A program made the position numbers and the translations under genes. This document shows, piece after piece, positions 20,266 through 32,223 of a stretch of DNA of 64,000 nucleotides. A model generated the notes under the pieces. The model did no database searches. It worked only from the letters and a program-made list of their open reading frames with translations, and was not told where the DNA came from. Source of the stretch: Lucinisca nassula (Eukaryota; Mollusca; Bivalvia; Lucinida; Lucinidae). The stretch's first letter is position 1, and the number at the start of each line of letters is the position of its first letter. The DNA lies in contig OY757013.1 of the NCBI GenBank assembly GCA_963580285.1, positions 135,219,027-135,283,026 on the forward strand. Direction: 5' to 3'.

Positions 20266-20589
20266 CATCACGTGACCACGTCCGTTAAATAATCAACCCC
20301 TTACACCCCATTGTGTATAGAGAAAACTGGGGTTTACGGGGGTAAACATTATTATTTTTTTTTTATTTTTACTCTAAGACATAGGTTGAGGGTACTCGTT
20401 AGAACCGCCTCAATGAGGCGGTAGGTTGAGGATACCCGTTAGAACCGCCTCAATGATGCGGTTCTAACGAGCACCCACAATCTATGTTTGCAGTATAAAT
20501 TGGTAAAATGTCATGGACTTTAATCCGAAAAGTAGCCATTTGAGATGTGAAAAAAATGCACTATGTCGCACGGGTGTGTTAGCGGAATG
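20266..20589 (+). mobile_element. Foldback MITE family B, copy B4 with duplicated hairpin arm
   Basis: CATCACGTGACCACG left end and GTGTTAGCGGAATG right end. The left arm of the hairpin and its turn are present twice in direct order (TAGGTTGAGGGTACTCG and TAGGTTGAGGATACCCG). Confidence 0.72.
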
Positions 20590-20938
20590 TAAGGAAATAG
20601 TGTATGCCCTTCTAAACCCCACTTTTAATCTAACAAGAGAGGTTGTTCAACGGATTTGTTAACGTGATTAACAAGTCTGTGAAATGAACACTCCCTAAAC
20701 CCCACTGGGTGTAAAGAAAACTGGGGGTTACGGGGCAATACATTATTTTTCTTATTTCTGCTCCAAGACATAGTTTGTGGGTACTCGTTAGAACAGCCTC
20801 ATTGTGGCGGTTCTAATGAGCTCACAACCTAGGTTTTGAGTATTGTATATAAGAAAAACATCATGGATTTACATAAAAAAGTAGCCACCTTGGAGAATGA
20901 AAAAATGCCCCATGTCTATCGGGTGTGTTATTGCAATG
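20590..20938 (+). mobile_element. Family B fragment followed by copy B5
   Basis: 20,590-20,663 is a right-end module. 20,664-20,938 is a nearly full B copy (AACAAGTCTGTGAAATGAAC ... GTGTGTTATTGCAATG) with a mutated hairpin (GAACAGCCTC / GTGGCGGTTC). Confidence 0.68.
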
Positions 20939-21249
20939 AGACAAATTTTTAGACTTCATTTCGGTTTCCAAAGATGAATATTCCCATATGGCTGATACAA
21001 ATTTCTGACAGCGTGCAAATTACTCGTAATGCAAGGATTAAGCATGAAAAATGCTTTCTAGCATAAGCTCTTACTACAGCTTAGAAACTCTACACGCAGT
21101 ACAACTAAGCTTTTCTAAACGGCATGGTGTTTTCAAAAATGCATCAAGAATTATATTCACACTTACAAACAATGCTGGGAAAGGCGGATACACCCGACGA
21201 TACTCTCTGCGTTGTTTCCAAGGCAGACATTTTCTTGGACTTCCTGTCC

Positions 21250-21533
21250 CATCACGTAAACAAATCCTTGAAATGAAGACCCCCCTAAGCCCCACTTTAT
21301 ATAGAGAAAACTGGGGTTTAAAAGGGTATACATTATTGTTCTTATTACTGCTCCAAGACATAGGTTGTGGGTATGGGTACTCGTTAGAACCGCCTCACTG
21401 AGGCGGTTCTAACGAGTACCCTCAACCTTTGCTTTGAGCATTTATAAGAAAAATATCACGGATTTTCACCAGAGAAGCAGCCCTTTTGGAGATTTGAAAA
21501 TGCACTATATCGCACGGGTGAGCTATCGAAATG
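21250..21533 (+). mobile_element. Foldback MITE family B, copy B6
   Basis: CATCACGTAAACAAATCC left end and GCACGGGTGAGCTATCG right end. The hairpin carries an extra GTATGG before GTACTCG. 20,939-21,249 to its left shows nothing I recognise. Confidence 0.72.
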
Positions 21534-21626
21534 CCTTTCTCATTTACTTAACAGATCCCTACACTTTAAGGCAGTGTTGGGCTCCAAAAAAAGCCATTTC
21601 ATTCCTTTAAGAATAGACCCCTACTG

Positions 21627-21630
<4 letters not shown>

Positions 21631-21667
<37 letters not shown>
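21631..21667 (+). repeat. (GA)n microsatellite
   Basis: About 18 uninterrupted GA units. Confidence 0.95.
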
Positions 21668-21675
<8 letters not shown>

Positions 21676-22272
21676 GATTGAAATCCACTGAGTCCTACCT
21701 CATTAATCCATACATGTACATGTATATGACAATGAAATCTGCCGCCACCTAATAAGTTTCGAGCCATTTTAGATAATACGGTGTCGGATATGGTTTTGTT
21801 GTGTTACGTTTTACAGGAATACAAACACCCTAGACCCAAATCAGACACTGCCTTTTGTGGCGACTGATATGAGTCTAAACAATACGCCCATGTCTCCGAA
21901 ATTGGCCGGTAGGCGTATATGGCTTACATGTAATTGTAAAATTCTTTTTTTGTAAAATAAAACATATGATCAAAGCCTACATTAGACCTGTAAAGTATGT
22001 GGTAAAGTCTTTATGGAACAACCAACTCAGAAAAGATCTGAGAATTATTTCAAACAAATATAAAAAACTACTTCCAAAAGGCGTGTGGCTTAAAATAAGA
22101 ACAAGAAGGCAATAACCTTCCTTAATGACACGAACATTCCTTGAAAAAAAAAAATGTACGCGACTTACATGTGATTTTATTCACACTGTGGATACAGTAG
22201 GGTAACACCTTCTTGCTACTATGAGGCTAAAGGTCAGTTAATCAAGTTAATTGAAAACTCGTGCAAACACAA
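21668..22272. other. No recognised feature
   Basis: AT-rich. No element match seen within the window. Confidence 0.4.
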
Positions 22273-22480
22273 CATTACCAAAACACCCTATACATGTACA
22301 AATGCACTGTAAACTTTACCGCCGAAAAAAAAAACACGAAAATTTTAAGATGAAACAGTGTTATTACTGCTCAAAATATAGATTATGGGTACTCGTTAGA
22401 ACCGTCTCATCGCTGACGAGTACCTACAATCTATATAATTTAGAGCAGAATTAAGAAAAGTAAGGTTTACCCCTTTCAAC
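22273..22480 (+). mobile_element. Foldback MITE family A, copy A6 (degenerate)
   Basis: CATTACCAAAACACCCTATAC left end, shortened hairpin (GTTAGAACCGTCTC ... GACGAGTACCTAC). Right module lost after CCCCTTTCAACC. Confidence 0.6.
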
Positions 22481-22481
22481 C

Positions 22482-22672
22482 TAAATAGGTCATTTTGGAG
22501 ATTTTGGTTCATATTGTGTGAGACATTTACCCGACACGGAGATGAAATTGCATCTCAAGCCCTGAAACCCAATGAAACCATCGGGGATTATAGGACTCGC
22601 ACCACTTTGTTTGGGCAGCCCAATCTATTGCTGAAAGCCCCGATTAGCGGCGGCCGATGGAAAGGGTTTTTT
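22482..22672 (-). mobile_element. SINE-like retroposon S, copy S5 (degenerate)
   Basis: GGTCATTTTGGAGATTTTGG, GACATTTACCCGACACGGAG and CCCAATGAAACCATCGGGG follow the S consensus in reverse. It ends at GATTAGCGGCGGCCG. Older than S1 and S2. Confidence 0.6.
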
Positions 22673-22781
22673 ATGGTGTGAATAACGTTTAGATTAACTT
22701 ACTGTCAAGAAAACACAGATTGTTGGTTATTTTGGCGATTCTAATGAACACCCGCAATTCTAGTGTGCAGCATAACGTTAA

Positions 22782-23019
22782 CAAATCTGTTTGATGAACA
22801 CCCCACTGCATCTTTCTTTATATAGAGAAACTGGGATTTACAGGGTTATATATTATTTTGCGTATTTCTGTTACAAGACATAGGGCTGTGGGTACTCCGA
22901 GCACGCTCAACTTATGTTTGGAGTAAACATAGAAAAAAATCATAAATTTTAATTGGAAAATTAGCCGTTATGTGGATATGATAGAATGCACTATGTCGCA
23001 CGAATTTGTTGTCAAAATG
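22782..23019 (+). mobile_element. Foldback MITE family B, copy B7 (hairpin deleted)
   Basis: GTTAACAAATCTGTTTGATG left part and ACTATGTCGCACGAATTTGT right part. The hairpin is reduced to GTGGGTACTCCGAGCACGCTC. Confidence 0.6.
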
Positions 23020-25340
23020 AATATATCACAAAGGTACCTCATTAAAATAAACTAAAGAAAGTATGCTTCATGTTTTACTGCCATCAAAAACATGTGATTA
23101 AATATTGCAACAAAGTCTTTGAAAGATCATGGAGAAAATTAAAAAGAGCAACGATCAGGAACTGTAAAATTCAGAACCCAAATTCTTCCCAAAATATCAC
23201 TAGGGAAAGAAGTCGAAACATGAAGTGACGACAGTAAACAAATTGGACAAAAGGTAAACTCATCGGCACTTTCCCAAACAGGTGGTAACGCAGAATATCC
23301 ACACCTACAGACCAGCTAACGGTAATAACCCATATTTTTAATTTCTCCGCGGTAAAAGGCTTTTTTTCTCGGAGAACAAGCGGGAAATGTCTCCGAGAAG
23401 AAAAAAAAAAGCGTTTCAAAGCTGTTAATTTCACCGCGAAACGCCGCGAAAGGGGGTCTTTCAAGGTATAGGAAATTTGCATTGGTTTCTGCCCACGCTT
23501 GGATTTTGATGAAATTATGCACAATAATTGCCTTAGGTATATCCATTATAATTACGATGCATTCACTTTTAAATTTTATTTCCGTATAAATTTATTATAT
23601 ATTTTATGAAGTCTCTATCACAACAGAGAGTACTCTCATATAAACTGTCTACAGTACTCAGAGTTTCATATATCTAATGCTGCTATGTTTTACGAATTAA
23701 AGCCATAATTGGTAAGTGAGTTGATACCATGAATGACCTCATATGTTTAATAATAGTGGCTGGGCATTTAGTTTTCTTTGATGGTGTCCCCATATTTCAG
23801 CTCCTATTTTTGTATTCATTAAAATTTTATATGCATTTTTAGCATGTTCCAATTTTTGTCAAGACACCATTTTAGCATAAAAACTACCCACATATCTTAG
23901 GAACATGTTGATGAATTTTGATGGAAATTGAGGACCGGTAAGATTGTGTTTTAACAGACCGAATACTGGTAGTCCTGATTCAGCAAAATGTGAAATTATA
24001 TGATAAGCATGTTTTGGTCATGCTGTTTAATAATACTATTGCTTTCAATTTGGATGGCTGGAGTATACATGTAGTATGGTTTGTGAAAGTAGTTCATAGC
24101 ATAATTATAAGTATTATTTCAAAACATCCATTTCGGTACTTTTTCCCCCTTAAAACAAACTATTTTGTCTACAGAACTATACCGCAAAGGTTTTGATAAC
24201 AAACGTCATCAAACGCACCCAAGTAATCATGTGCACAGTTTTCTTTCTGTCTTTCTTGTCTAATTTGGTAATGGTGCTAAGGTGATGTTTAGATTTAACA
24301 TTCAAATCAACAACATACCAGTCACTTTAGATGTTGCTTCAGATTTTGTGAGATTTGTTATCCGACTCGAGATAATTGACTCTCAAGTCAAACTGTTGTT
24401 TGTTTATTTAACCCTAACTGTCCATTTAAAAAGAAAGGTTTGCATGCAGACTGCATGCATGGTAGTTAATCCAATCACCGTTGGCAACTTTGCTTCCCTC
24501 TTTAATTGCACGCCGGTGGGTCAGGCCTCAGATTCTATGACGGCTCCAACGTAAAGGCTTATTGAAAATTAGAGAGATAATGTTGGTTGGTGCCTGATGC
24601 TCTGTCTCTGGTCGGGCTCGTCGGAGTCTAACTGTTGGTTTTCTTTTGCTCCAGCATTTCAGTGGTTTCTTGCTGTCGAGTCCTCACCGTTGTCTCACCT
24701 CTGTGGTTCTTTGATTTTTGTGTTCACGGTGATGTTGCACTGATGAGTTTGGAGGCTTCTCTGTCGCAAGATCTTGCAGTTATGCAAGATCTTGCGGCGC
24801 AAGTTCTTGCGGTCGGTCGTTTAAAGCATCTTATTGAGCTAAAACCTGTAAACCAATAAATTTTATTGCATAAATAGTTCATCTGACATTATATGACAAA
24901 TCGAAGCTTACTTTTAAAATTACCGATTTATTGATTTTATCGATTAATTGATTTATTTAGTTTTCGGTCTTCGTGTGCAGTATGTTTATGGCCTGCCACC
25001 GGCTAAAACAATTTTATTGATTATTATATAAGGACTAAACTGCACGTTATAGCAAAACATTTTTTTTCTAGTAGAGCGATGTTATTTATTTATTTATTTA
25101 TGTATTTATTTGAAAAATCAAAACAAAATAAATTGAAGCACAACAGAAAATTTTGCACTAAAATTTGAATTTCTTCCAGAATACATATATGTTTTTCAAA
25201 AGATATATTGATATCGAAAAATAATAATAATAATAATAAGGTACTATTATTTCAGTCGCGAAACGTGATTTTGAAGACAATATCGTTTATGACTGACATA
25301 ATGAACATGGAATAGTCTCTTTCCATTTGTCGACTGTACT
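23020..25340. other. Unassigned AT-rich region
   Basis: No element of the families above is seen. 24,635-24,859 has a 74-codon frame followed by AATAAATTTTATTG and ATCTTGCAG/CAAGATCTTGC words, but no start context, homology or partner exon. (TTTA)n occurs at 25,083-25,110 and (AAT)n at 25,220-25,238. Confidence 0.4.
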
Positions 25341-25554
25341 TTAACCCATAAAATGCCAATCACAACATTTGTCGTCTGCTTTATCGTCTGCTGATGCTTT
25401 AAAAGACGTTTCTGCAAATTGTGTGGACCCAGATCAGACTGCTCCTCTAGAAGCAGTCTGATCTGGGTCCGCATTGTTTGCATGTATCCCAAAATATGTT
25501 TGAAAAGTTTACGAGAAGATAAGCAGACAACATTCTTGGCGTCTTAAGGGTTAA
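25341..25554. mobile_element. TTAA-flanked MITE P1
   Basis: TTAACCCATAAAATGCCAA at the left and TTGGCGTCTTAAGGGTTAA at the right are inverted copies. GTCGTCTGC / GCAGACAAC lie inside them, and CAGATCAGACTGCTCC / GAAGCAGTCTGATCTGGG forms the central hairpin. TTAA duplications followed by CCC are the signature of piggyBac-type elements. Confidence 0.7.
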
Positions 25555-26700
25555 TAATAATTGTGCCGGTCACAACATTTCCTACAAGTAACATTTGCGC
25601 CAAACGGAGACTCAGATTAGCCTGCACAACCATCTTCACAGACCGCGCGAAGTACTGGGTCCTCAGCTATCCACTGATAGAGCGATTTGTAAAGACCCCG
25701 ATCAGACTGCGCAGATGCGCAGACTTATCAGAGTGCTTGTTGGGCGCACATGTAAATTCAAACAGTTTTTGCTTTCCACAAAAAAAATCTTGAAAAATAA
25801 CCGCTGCGCACCTAGATAGTAAGTAAAGAAGAAGAAGACGACGACGAAGAAGAAAACAAATTAAGAGTCTCTTCTTTTCTTCATGCAATGCTCCCTTCAG
25901 AACTATCCTACACATATAACCCTTCCTACATCCACATAAGAAATGTTTTTTGTTTGTTTGCTTGTGGTGAGGTTTTACGCCCTGTCAACACATTTTAGGG
26001 TCATATTGTAGATGTTACTTCGTCTTTCCTTATATGAAATCGGATGTCACGGGGGTGATTAATATTTTTTGATACCCGTGAACCGCCTCAGCGACTGTCA
26101 TTGAGGGAAAAAAACAAGATGTCCAAAATGACGATTCATATAGCATGTTATTATAAAAATTCCGTTGACATTTTGAAATGCGATACTAATAAACTACGTG
26201 TCTTCTTAAATCAATTGAATTCAAAATATTATGTAGTACAGTCCTTTTTCAGGCCATTTTAAATATAATTACCCAGCGGGCACCCAACGTTGGAACAACG
26301 GCAGGCCAAAGAGTATTTGAACGTCAGTGTCCTTAACAAAACATATCAAATGTGTGTTTAAAAACCTTAGAATTTTTATACTTTATTTTTTTCTTACAAA
26401 ATACAGATCTATGGTGGTGTCGTTTATTTGGTGGGAGGGGGTTGGGTTGGGGGGCAGTAGCTGCAGAATAAGGACTTGTGCTGTGTCATATCCAAGTAAA
26501 CAAGTGTGAGTTCGCATCTTTTCGTGAAAATCCCTCTTTTCGCTGACCAGTACGATCCAATAAAACGCAACAATAAATGGGCGGAGCTCAACCGGGTATA
26601 CTTTATCGAAGACCAATCACGAGACGTTCCTATGAACCAATCAGAGCCATGGAACGTTAAAAATCCAGGTAAGTTTAAATTTCACTGTTATTTTTCATGA
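25555..26700. other. Unassigned region
   Basis: 25,560-25,760 has words resembling a decayed TTAA-type hairpin. 26,275-26,300 carries CAGCGGGCACCCAACGTTGG, like the small MITE at 16,017. No gene is supported. Confidence 0.35.
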
Positions 26701-27489
26701 ACATGGAAGTCTGCAGTTACGTATAAGAACGTCATCAATTTTGATCGCTTTCTAATACCAGTACAACCCCACCCATCTGATTCAAGAAAAAAACAAAAAC
26801 ATGTTACAGATATGCAACAAAATCATCACTTTATTATAGAAAAATAAGAAATATTTATTGATGAATGTGGAGATGGCGGTTTTTATTTCTTGCTATTCCT
26901 GCTATGCTATACATGTACACCATTGTACCATTCAAAGAATGTATTCAACGACTTGCGTCCAATCCCTTTATTTACTAGTTATGAAATAATCTTAATTTAT
27001 GCCCGGTCCTATGTGGAATGAGTATATTTTAAAGTTATATAAATTATTGATTTTGTTTTTGACAGAAGGAAATGGTACAATGGATGTTAATCTTAAAATT
27101 TGAGATGGAGTAGGATGGCCAGCTTACCTTTTTCTTTTGTTTTCCCTTTTGAGACAGTTAACCTAAACTACAATGACAAGATGTTGTATATTTCTAAACA
27201 AAAAAAAAAAAAAAAAAAAAAAACCTTGTACAACAGTACCATTCAGACGAATCTTTACACCAAGTTAACTAGGAGTTGACTACATTCAGACTACATTTGG
27301 ACCCTAGAGTTGACTACAAGTTCACTCCCTGGTTAACTATAGTTCATTAGACTGTGGTTTGTGACGTTTCTTCTCTTTCAGCCAATCAGAAGCCGTTTCT
27401 GCTGCTGACTATATTGTGAAGAGACCTTCTTAATGATTAAGAAAGGTTCTTAGCCATTATTTTTTTTCGCAAATTTCGCTTTCGAATAA
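26701..27489. repeat. AT-rich spacer with poly-A run and GTTAACT repeat segment
   Basis: A run of about 26 A lies at 27,197-27,222. 27,225-27,350 (GTACCATTCAGACGAATC, GTTAACTAGGAGTTGACTAC) reappears inverted at about 39,985-40,130. The rest is unassigned. Confidence 0.5.
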
Positions 27490-27851
27490 AGGATGTACAT
27501 TATAAGGTTACCCAAACGGAATGATCTGGGGGCCCACAAAAGGACATTTTATAAACACCCGACTAGCAGAAAAATCGCAGGAAGGCCCTTTCTAAGCACA
27601 CATGGTATTGCTTCTGTCCCTCACTTGACAAATGAATACGGTCCCTATAATAGTGCCTGTGGAGACGACCATCGCTGTCCCAATTTTGCCCTCGGAAAAT
27701 ATGAACCGCTGTCCCACAAGTCAACATCATAGCTCGCCACGCGCATACCACCACGGCCGAAAAACCGAACCTCGCCTGGTACATCAAACAGCCCTCGGTA
27801 CTGCCCTTGTCGTTTAACATAAGTATCATCAAAGACAGCAAATCGCGCCAT
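27490..27851 (-). pseudogene. SGNH-hydrolase-like fragment of a transposable element (internally deleted)
   Basis: On the minus strand the first 68 codons (27,851 to 27,645) read MARFAVFDDTYVKR then VRFFGRGGMR and DLWDS. I compare these with the GDSYV start and GKGGM block of SGNH-fold hydrolase domains carried by some animal retroelements. A second frame (27,600-27,500) reads DRIHLSSEGQKQY, like the C-terminal catalytic D-x-x-H block of the fold. The middle of the domain is missing and the frames do not join, so this is a relic. The GDS serine itself is not intact here (DDT). Its position is consistent with a DIRS/Ngaro-like or non-LTR element, but I cannot tell which. Confidence 0.45.
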
Positions 27852-29525
27852 GACCGTAATTAAAACGGACGGTCAAGATGGCCAAATATTTATACAGATA
27901 AGGGAAATTAACAAACTAACTAGGGCATGACTAAGCGCGACCCTGAAGGAGGGCATCAACACAACCACCCACGCAAAACTAAAACAACACACATCCACCC
28001 ACGCAATGCTCAATTAGGTAGATATAGCGATAGTTGTAGAATATTTGTAGAGTAGGAATCCCGTAGAGAGGATGGTATAGGAAAAGAGAGATCAAAAACC
28101 TGGAGATAGAAGAAGAAGAGTTTTTTCCCAAAAAGCGATTTCAAACATTGTTAACTGTAAATATGACACATAAAAACAAGATCGCATAGGAGTGCTCGAC
28201 TGCGCACATGCGCAGGCGGACGCTTGTAAGCGACCTACATGATTATATGAATTTGTACTAACTACATTGCTAACGAGATCGGCACACAATATCTCGGGCC
28301 CTCAAACAACTAGGTAGGAATACAATTCCTCCTATGGTGCCTTCCTTCACGTAGGTTGCGATAATGACATGTAAACATGGCGACTCAGATTGACCCACTT
28401 ACGGTCCCACAGAATATGACATCCTACGTGGAGGAGGCCTAGCTAGGGGCACCACATTTTCCTAACTTTAACAAAAAATGCAGAAAGGGGATTGACCTAC
28501 TTCCACATCCTCCGCGATAAAGGTCACCCACTAACTAAAAAAAAAAAACACAAACTTGGGCCCGAGACGGCGGAGGCCATCACACTATACTATATGTTGT
28601 ATGTACAGAATAAACAAAAATCACAAAATATAATCTACAAGCACAACCTTGCAGGTACAAAAACTGTCCTACCCAGCAATAGAGAGCGGGTGGGCTTGCC
28701 CCAAAACGGACAACACCATCTTTAAAGCACAAGAAAAACAAACATGACAGGTCCGTGGCGGGGCGAGCACATCCGCCCGCATATATACTCAATAAGCTGG
28801 GGGCACAGACCAAATAATGTAAAAATGTACATATGTTACAAAAATATGCAAAAATCAAACAAAAAAAATAAAAAAACAAAATACCAATATCAAAATTGAT
28901 ACAAAAAGCGTAGACGACATCCATAGACATGGTGCTGGCGTGAGGGTGTAGATGCGGCTGAAGCTACAAGCTAGAAGAAAGAAATGGATGGACTCTACAA
29001 TTTTGTGGTGCAAATAAGCACCACAAAATGGCTTAAAACTTTGTCTCAAATCCCCTGATTGGGTATAAGGTGCATAACACGTAGCATGGAAACGTGTATA
29101 GCAATCTTTAGAAACGTCTTCCAAATCGCAATGAAACTTTCAAACAAAATTAACTGCTAAACGATCCCCTTTATGATAAGGTCAAACTCGGAGCCTACCC
29201 TGTTACACAAAACAACCCACACCCCTTTGCGGCAAACCGCAAAAACCCAAGGCACAGCACTGCTATAACTTAAACGCAGGCAATCACGTAGCCAAACCTT
29301 TAGAATGGAGTTCCAAATTACTACAACTAAACTATGTTGCACCAAAACAAAGGCTCACATTGGAACTGTGCAACACATCCACAGCCCTTGAAAAATGAAG
29401 CACGCCTAGCCCAGAAACTCCAATCAATAAGATGCCCTTTAGCGACAGGACACATGCACTCCTGAAGCAAACGGGAAGACAAAATATAAGCCCCACCGAG
29501 ACCTGGAAAGGTCACGGCACTGTTT
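27852..29525. other. Unassigned region next to the SGNH relic
   Basis: Several open frames of 60-116 codons occur on the minus strand. They are low-complexity or hydrophobic, with no motif I can name. They may be the decayed rest of the same element. Confidence 0.3.
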
Positions 29526-29790
29526 CACAAACCTCTCAGGACGGAGCTCGGCGATTGGCTACAGGGTAAGGGGATGCCCGTGGGCTCGGAGACACCTGAG
29601 ACGTGAGACGACAAACATGAGACGGACGGGGCTGGAGCCGAGCGATGGTCTCCCTGTTCACCGGCAACGGGGAATGGGGGTACCACCGAACGGCTACGGT
29701 GTAGTGCCAGCATGGATTCGTTCCCTGGGACCCCACCAGCTGACGACCCGCGACACGGGGAAACTGGAAAACAACAACAATCTTAGCCAT
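29526..29790. other. GC-rich island-like segment
   Basis: Clearly richer in G+C and CpG than its surroundings (for example CCGAACGGCTACGG, GACGACCCGCGACACGG). Open frames of 62 and 84 codons on the minus strand have no recognisable domain. It could be the 5' end of the degenerate element to its left. Confidence 0.35.
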
Positions 29791-30049
29791 TAAGAAGAAT
29801 TCTTAACACATTAATCAGCCCAGATGCTCCTGAGTGACTGAAAAGCAATAAAACTTCACCGTGTACCTGACAGAGAAATCAAGCTAGGTGATTTTAATGT
29901 CCACTGAATTATCTATGGTCTTCCTTTTTTCTGGAATGTCAAAACAAAATTTATCAGAAATTGACAAACTGACGGTTCAAAAGAAGTAGGAGAATCAATA
30001 CAAAGCATGCATAGCCAAACTCTCACAATAAATAAAAAAAAATCAGGTT

Positions 30050-30300
30050 TACTTCTTTAACCCTTTTGTACCAAATGGAATCATCCACCTTATATATAGC
30101 ACAGGTTCATTTTAAAATTAGGGTTGTCAGGTTGTGTTTTCTTCAAAGTTTGCAAATTGGCTGAACTTTTTGCAAAAAGTGTAGGCCCTGATCAGAGGCC
30201 GTCTTCTGCGGCGTCTCATTGGTCTGGGCCTGCACTGTTTCCCAATTAGCCGTTCAGGTGTTTCCAGTACAAAATGTGTACACTTCCAAGGGAGGCTACA
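30050..30300. mobile_element. Hairpin element with GCACTGTTT stem, copy 1
   Basis: CTTTAACCCTTTTGTACCAAATGGAATC, then a CCCTGATCAGA...TCTGGGCC stem around GGCGTCT and GCACTGTTT. The same order is seen at 38,920-39,125. Confidence 0.5.
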
Positions 30301-30689
30301 GTTTGTCAGAACAGCAACACTTTTTTTCTTGTTTTAACAAAAATCTTATCATACAAAAATATTCCAGACCAGAGCTTGTGAGTGAGACTAAGTAAAAAAA
30401 TTCAAAATAAATCAAATTTCATACCTGACAACAACCATCTATTTTACTATTCTTCGCAGGAACAGAAAAAGTGTTGCTGATGATAGGCCTATTTCAAACT
30501 CTTGAAATCCAGACCGTGTCTCCCATCTGACATTTTTTTCTTCAAGTTCAAATTAAAAAGAAAAGGAAAATAAAAAGACACCTTCTTATGGTAACTTCTC
30601 AGTGAAGAGCGACTAAGTGAATGGATGAGAGTACAATAAAGTTTTGAGCATAATTAATGTAATCTCAAGAGACCATCAGTGGACATAAT

Positions 30690-30812
30690 TCAAGAAAATT
30701 GGCAGCAGTCTAAGCCAGTTAGAAGTCATAAAGAGATTTCTTCACAGTAAGAATCTGCTACGCTTCGCTTCGCAGATTCTTACTTGTGAAGAAATCTCTT
30801 AATGACTTCTAA
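30690..30812. repeat. Inverted repeat with arms of about 50 bp
   Basis: GTTAGAAGTCATAAAGAG, TTTCTTCACAGTAAGAATC and GCTACGC mirror GCGAAGC... GATTCTTAC, TTGTGAAGAAATC and TCTTAATGACTTCTAAC. Small foldback element. Confidence 0.75.
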
Positions 30813-31309
30813 CCTATACCTAGGGAGTTAACATGGAGTTAACTAATCCTTTGTCCTGTCATCAAACTCTTATCTGATATTTGATTTGCATATAATTTCA
30901 TGACTGAAAATTAAGATAGGCATGGTTTCTACTATCAAATGAGTAATTTATTAAATGTACATCTAATTTGCTATATTAAGACCACATTTTTGGCTGACCA
31001 GATGTGGTCTTAATAAAAGATTGTCTTAATAACAGATAAAAATGTTTTGGAGCAAGAATGTGAAACCTTTCAGAAATTTCACAAGATGAAATACAAATCA
31101 TTTAAAAAAAAAAAAAAATCAGTTGATTTATATTTCATGCGCATGTTTTTTATAAAGCGAATTCCTTTTACTTTGCTTTCTTTTTAATACATTTACACAT
31201 CTAGTTTGTTATCTATCTATTTCTCTATAATAGGTCAAGCGTTTTTTCTGGTTACTCCAGTTTTCGTCCACCTCTAATTAACAATTAAAATAAAACATCT
31301 GTATGACAT

Positions 31310-31452
31310 ACAGGTTGTGGGTGCTTGTTAGAACTGCCTCAGGAAAACCCACGACATGTCTTGGAGCAGAGTAAAAACAAGATAAACCTCTCTAAAGCCC
31401 AGTTTTCTGCTTATAAAGTGGAGTTTATGGGGTGTTCACTTGTTAACATAAT
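31310..31452 (+). mobile_element. Family B MITE fragment, copy B8
   Basis: GGTTGTGGGTGCTTGTTAG, TTGGAGCAGAGTAAAAAC, AGCCCAGTTTTCTGC and GGGGTGTTCACTTGTTAAC keep the right half; the hairpin tip is deleted. Confidence 0.55.
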
Positions 31453-31532
31453 GAATCGCCTAGAAATAAGTGAAATCATCTTGAGGGGGCCCTAACCTTA
31501 AAACAATAGTTGGCATTGATGAATGTCATGAA

Positions 31533-31735
31533 TTAACTCTTAAGATGCCAAGAAATGTTTTAAAAAATGTTGTCTCTTTATGTTGTCTGCAGGCAAAACA
31601 GAGTGGACCCTGATCACACAGCTCCTGGAGGAGCAGTCTGATCTGGGTCCACATTGTTTGCAAAAATGAATGTCAAAGTTAACAGCAGACGACAAAGCAG
31701 ACGATAATTGTTGTGATTGGCGTCTTATGTGTTAA
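31533..31735. mobile_element. TTAA-flanked MITE P2
   Basis: TTAACTCTTAAGATGCCAAG left, TTGGCGTCTTATGTGTTAA right. The central hairpin is GACCCTGATCACACAGCTCC / GGAGCAGTCTGATCTGGG. Same family as P1. Confidence 0.7.
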
Positions 31736-31912
31736 TCCTGTTAAATCAACAGGTAAGTGTACCGTTAAGTGTTTATTGTTAAACTAACATGGGACATGTG
31801 CTGCATATTAACATCTTATTAATAAATTGCCTTGTGGTGTTTTATTACAACGAAGGGCATATTGAATCAGTTTACCCGGTGTATACAGAATCTGATTTAC
31901 TGTGTTCTGATA

Positions 31913-32167
31913 CATTACGATAACACATCAGTGCGTCATAGTACAATCTTTTATATCTTCAAAATGGCTACTTTTCTGGTGAAAATCAGTGATATTTTTC
32001 TTATTTATACTGCGAACATAGGTTGTAGGTACTCGTTTGAACCGGTTCTAATGAGTACCCACAACATATCTCGTGGAACAGAAATAAGAAAAAAATAATG
32101 TATACCCCCGTAAACCCCAAATTTCTCTATATAAAGTGGAATTTAGGGGTGTTCATTTCAGGTGATG
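31913..32167 (+). mobile_element. Foldback MITE family B, copy B9
   Basis: CATTACGATAACACATCAGT left, TCATTTCAGGTGATG right. Hairpin shortened to GGTACTCGTTTGAACCGG / TTCTAATGAGTACCC. Confidence 0.72.
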
Positions 32168-32223
32168 AATTCAGGAGATATAAAACCCACAATACCTACA
32201 CATTGTAATAAAAGTTCATATCC

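Noticed and set aside
24635..24859. 74-codon frame followed by AATAAA as a small gene or last exon
   Set aside because: No recognisable motif, splice context or partner exon. AATAAA is frequent in AT-rich DNA.
28580..28930. 116-codon hydrophobic minus-strand frame as a membrane protein
   Set aside because: Composition follows A-rich sequence on the plus strand (Phe/Leu/Tyr codons). There is no start context and no family.
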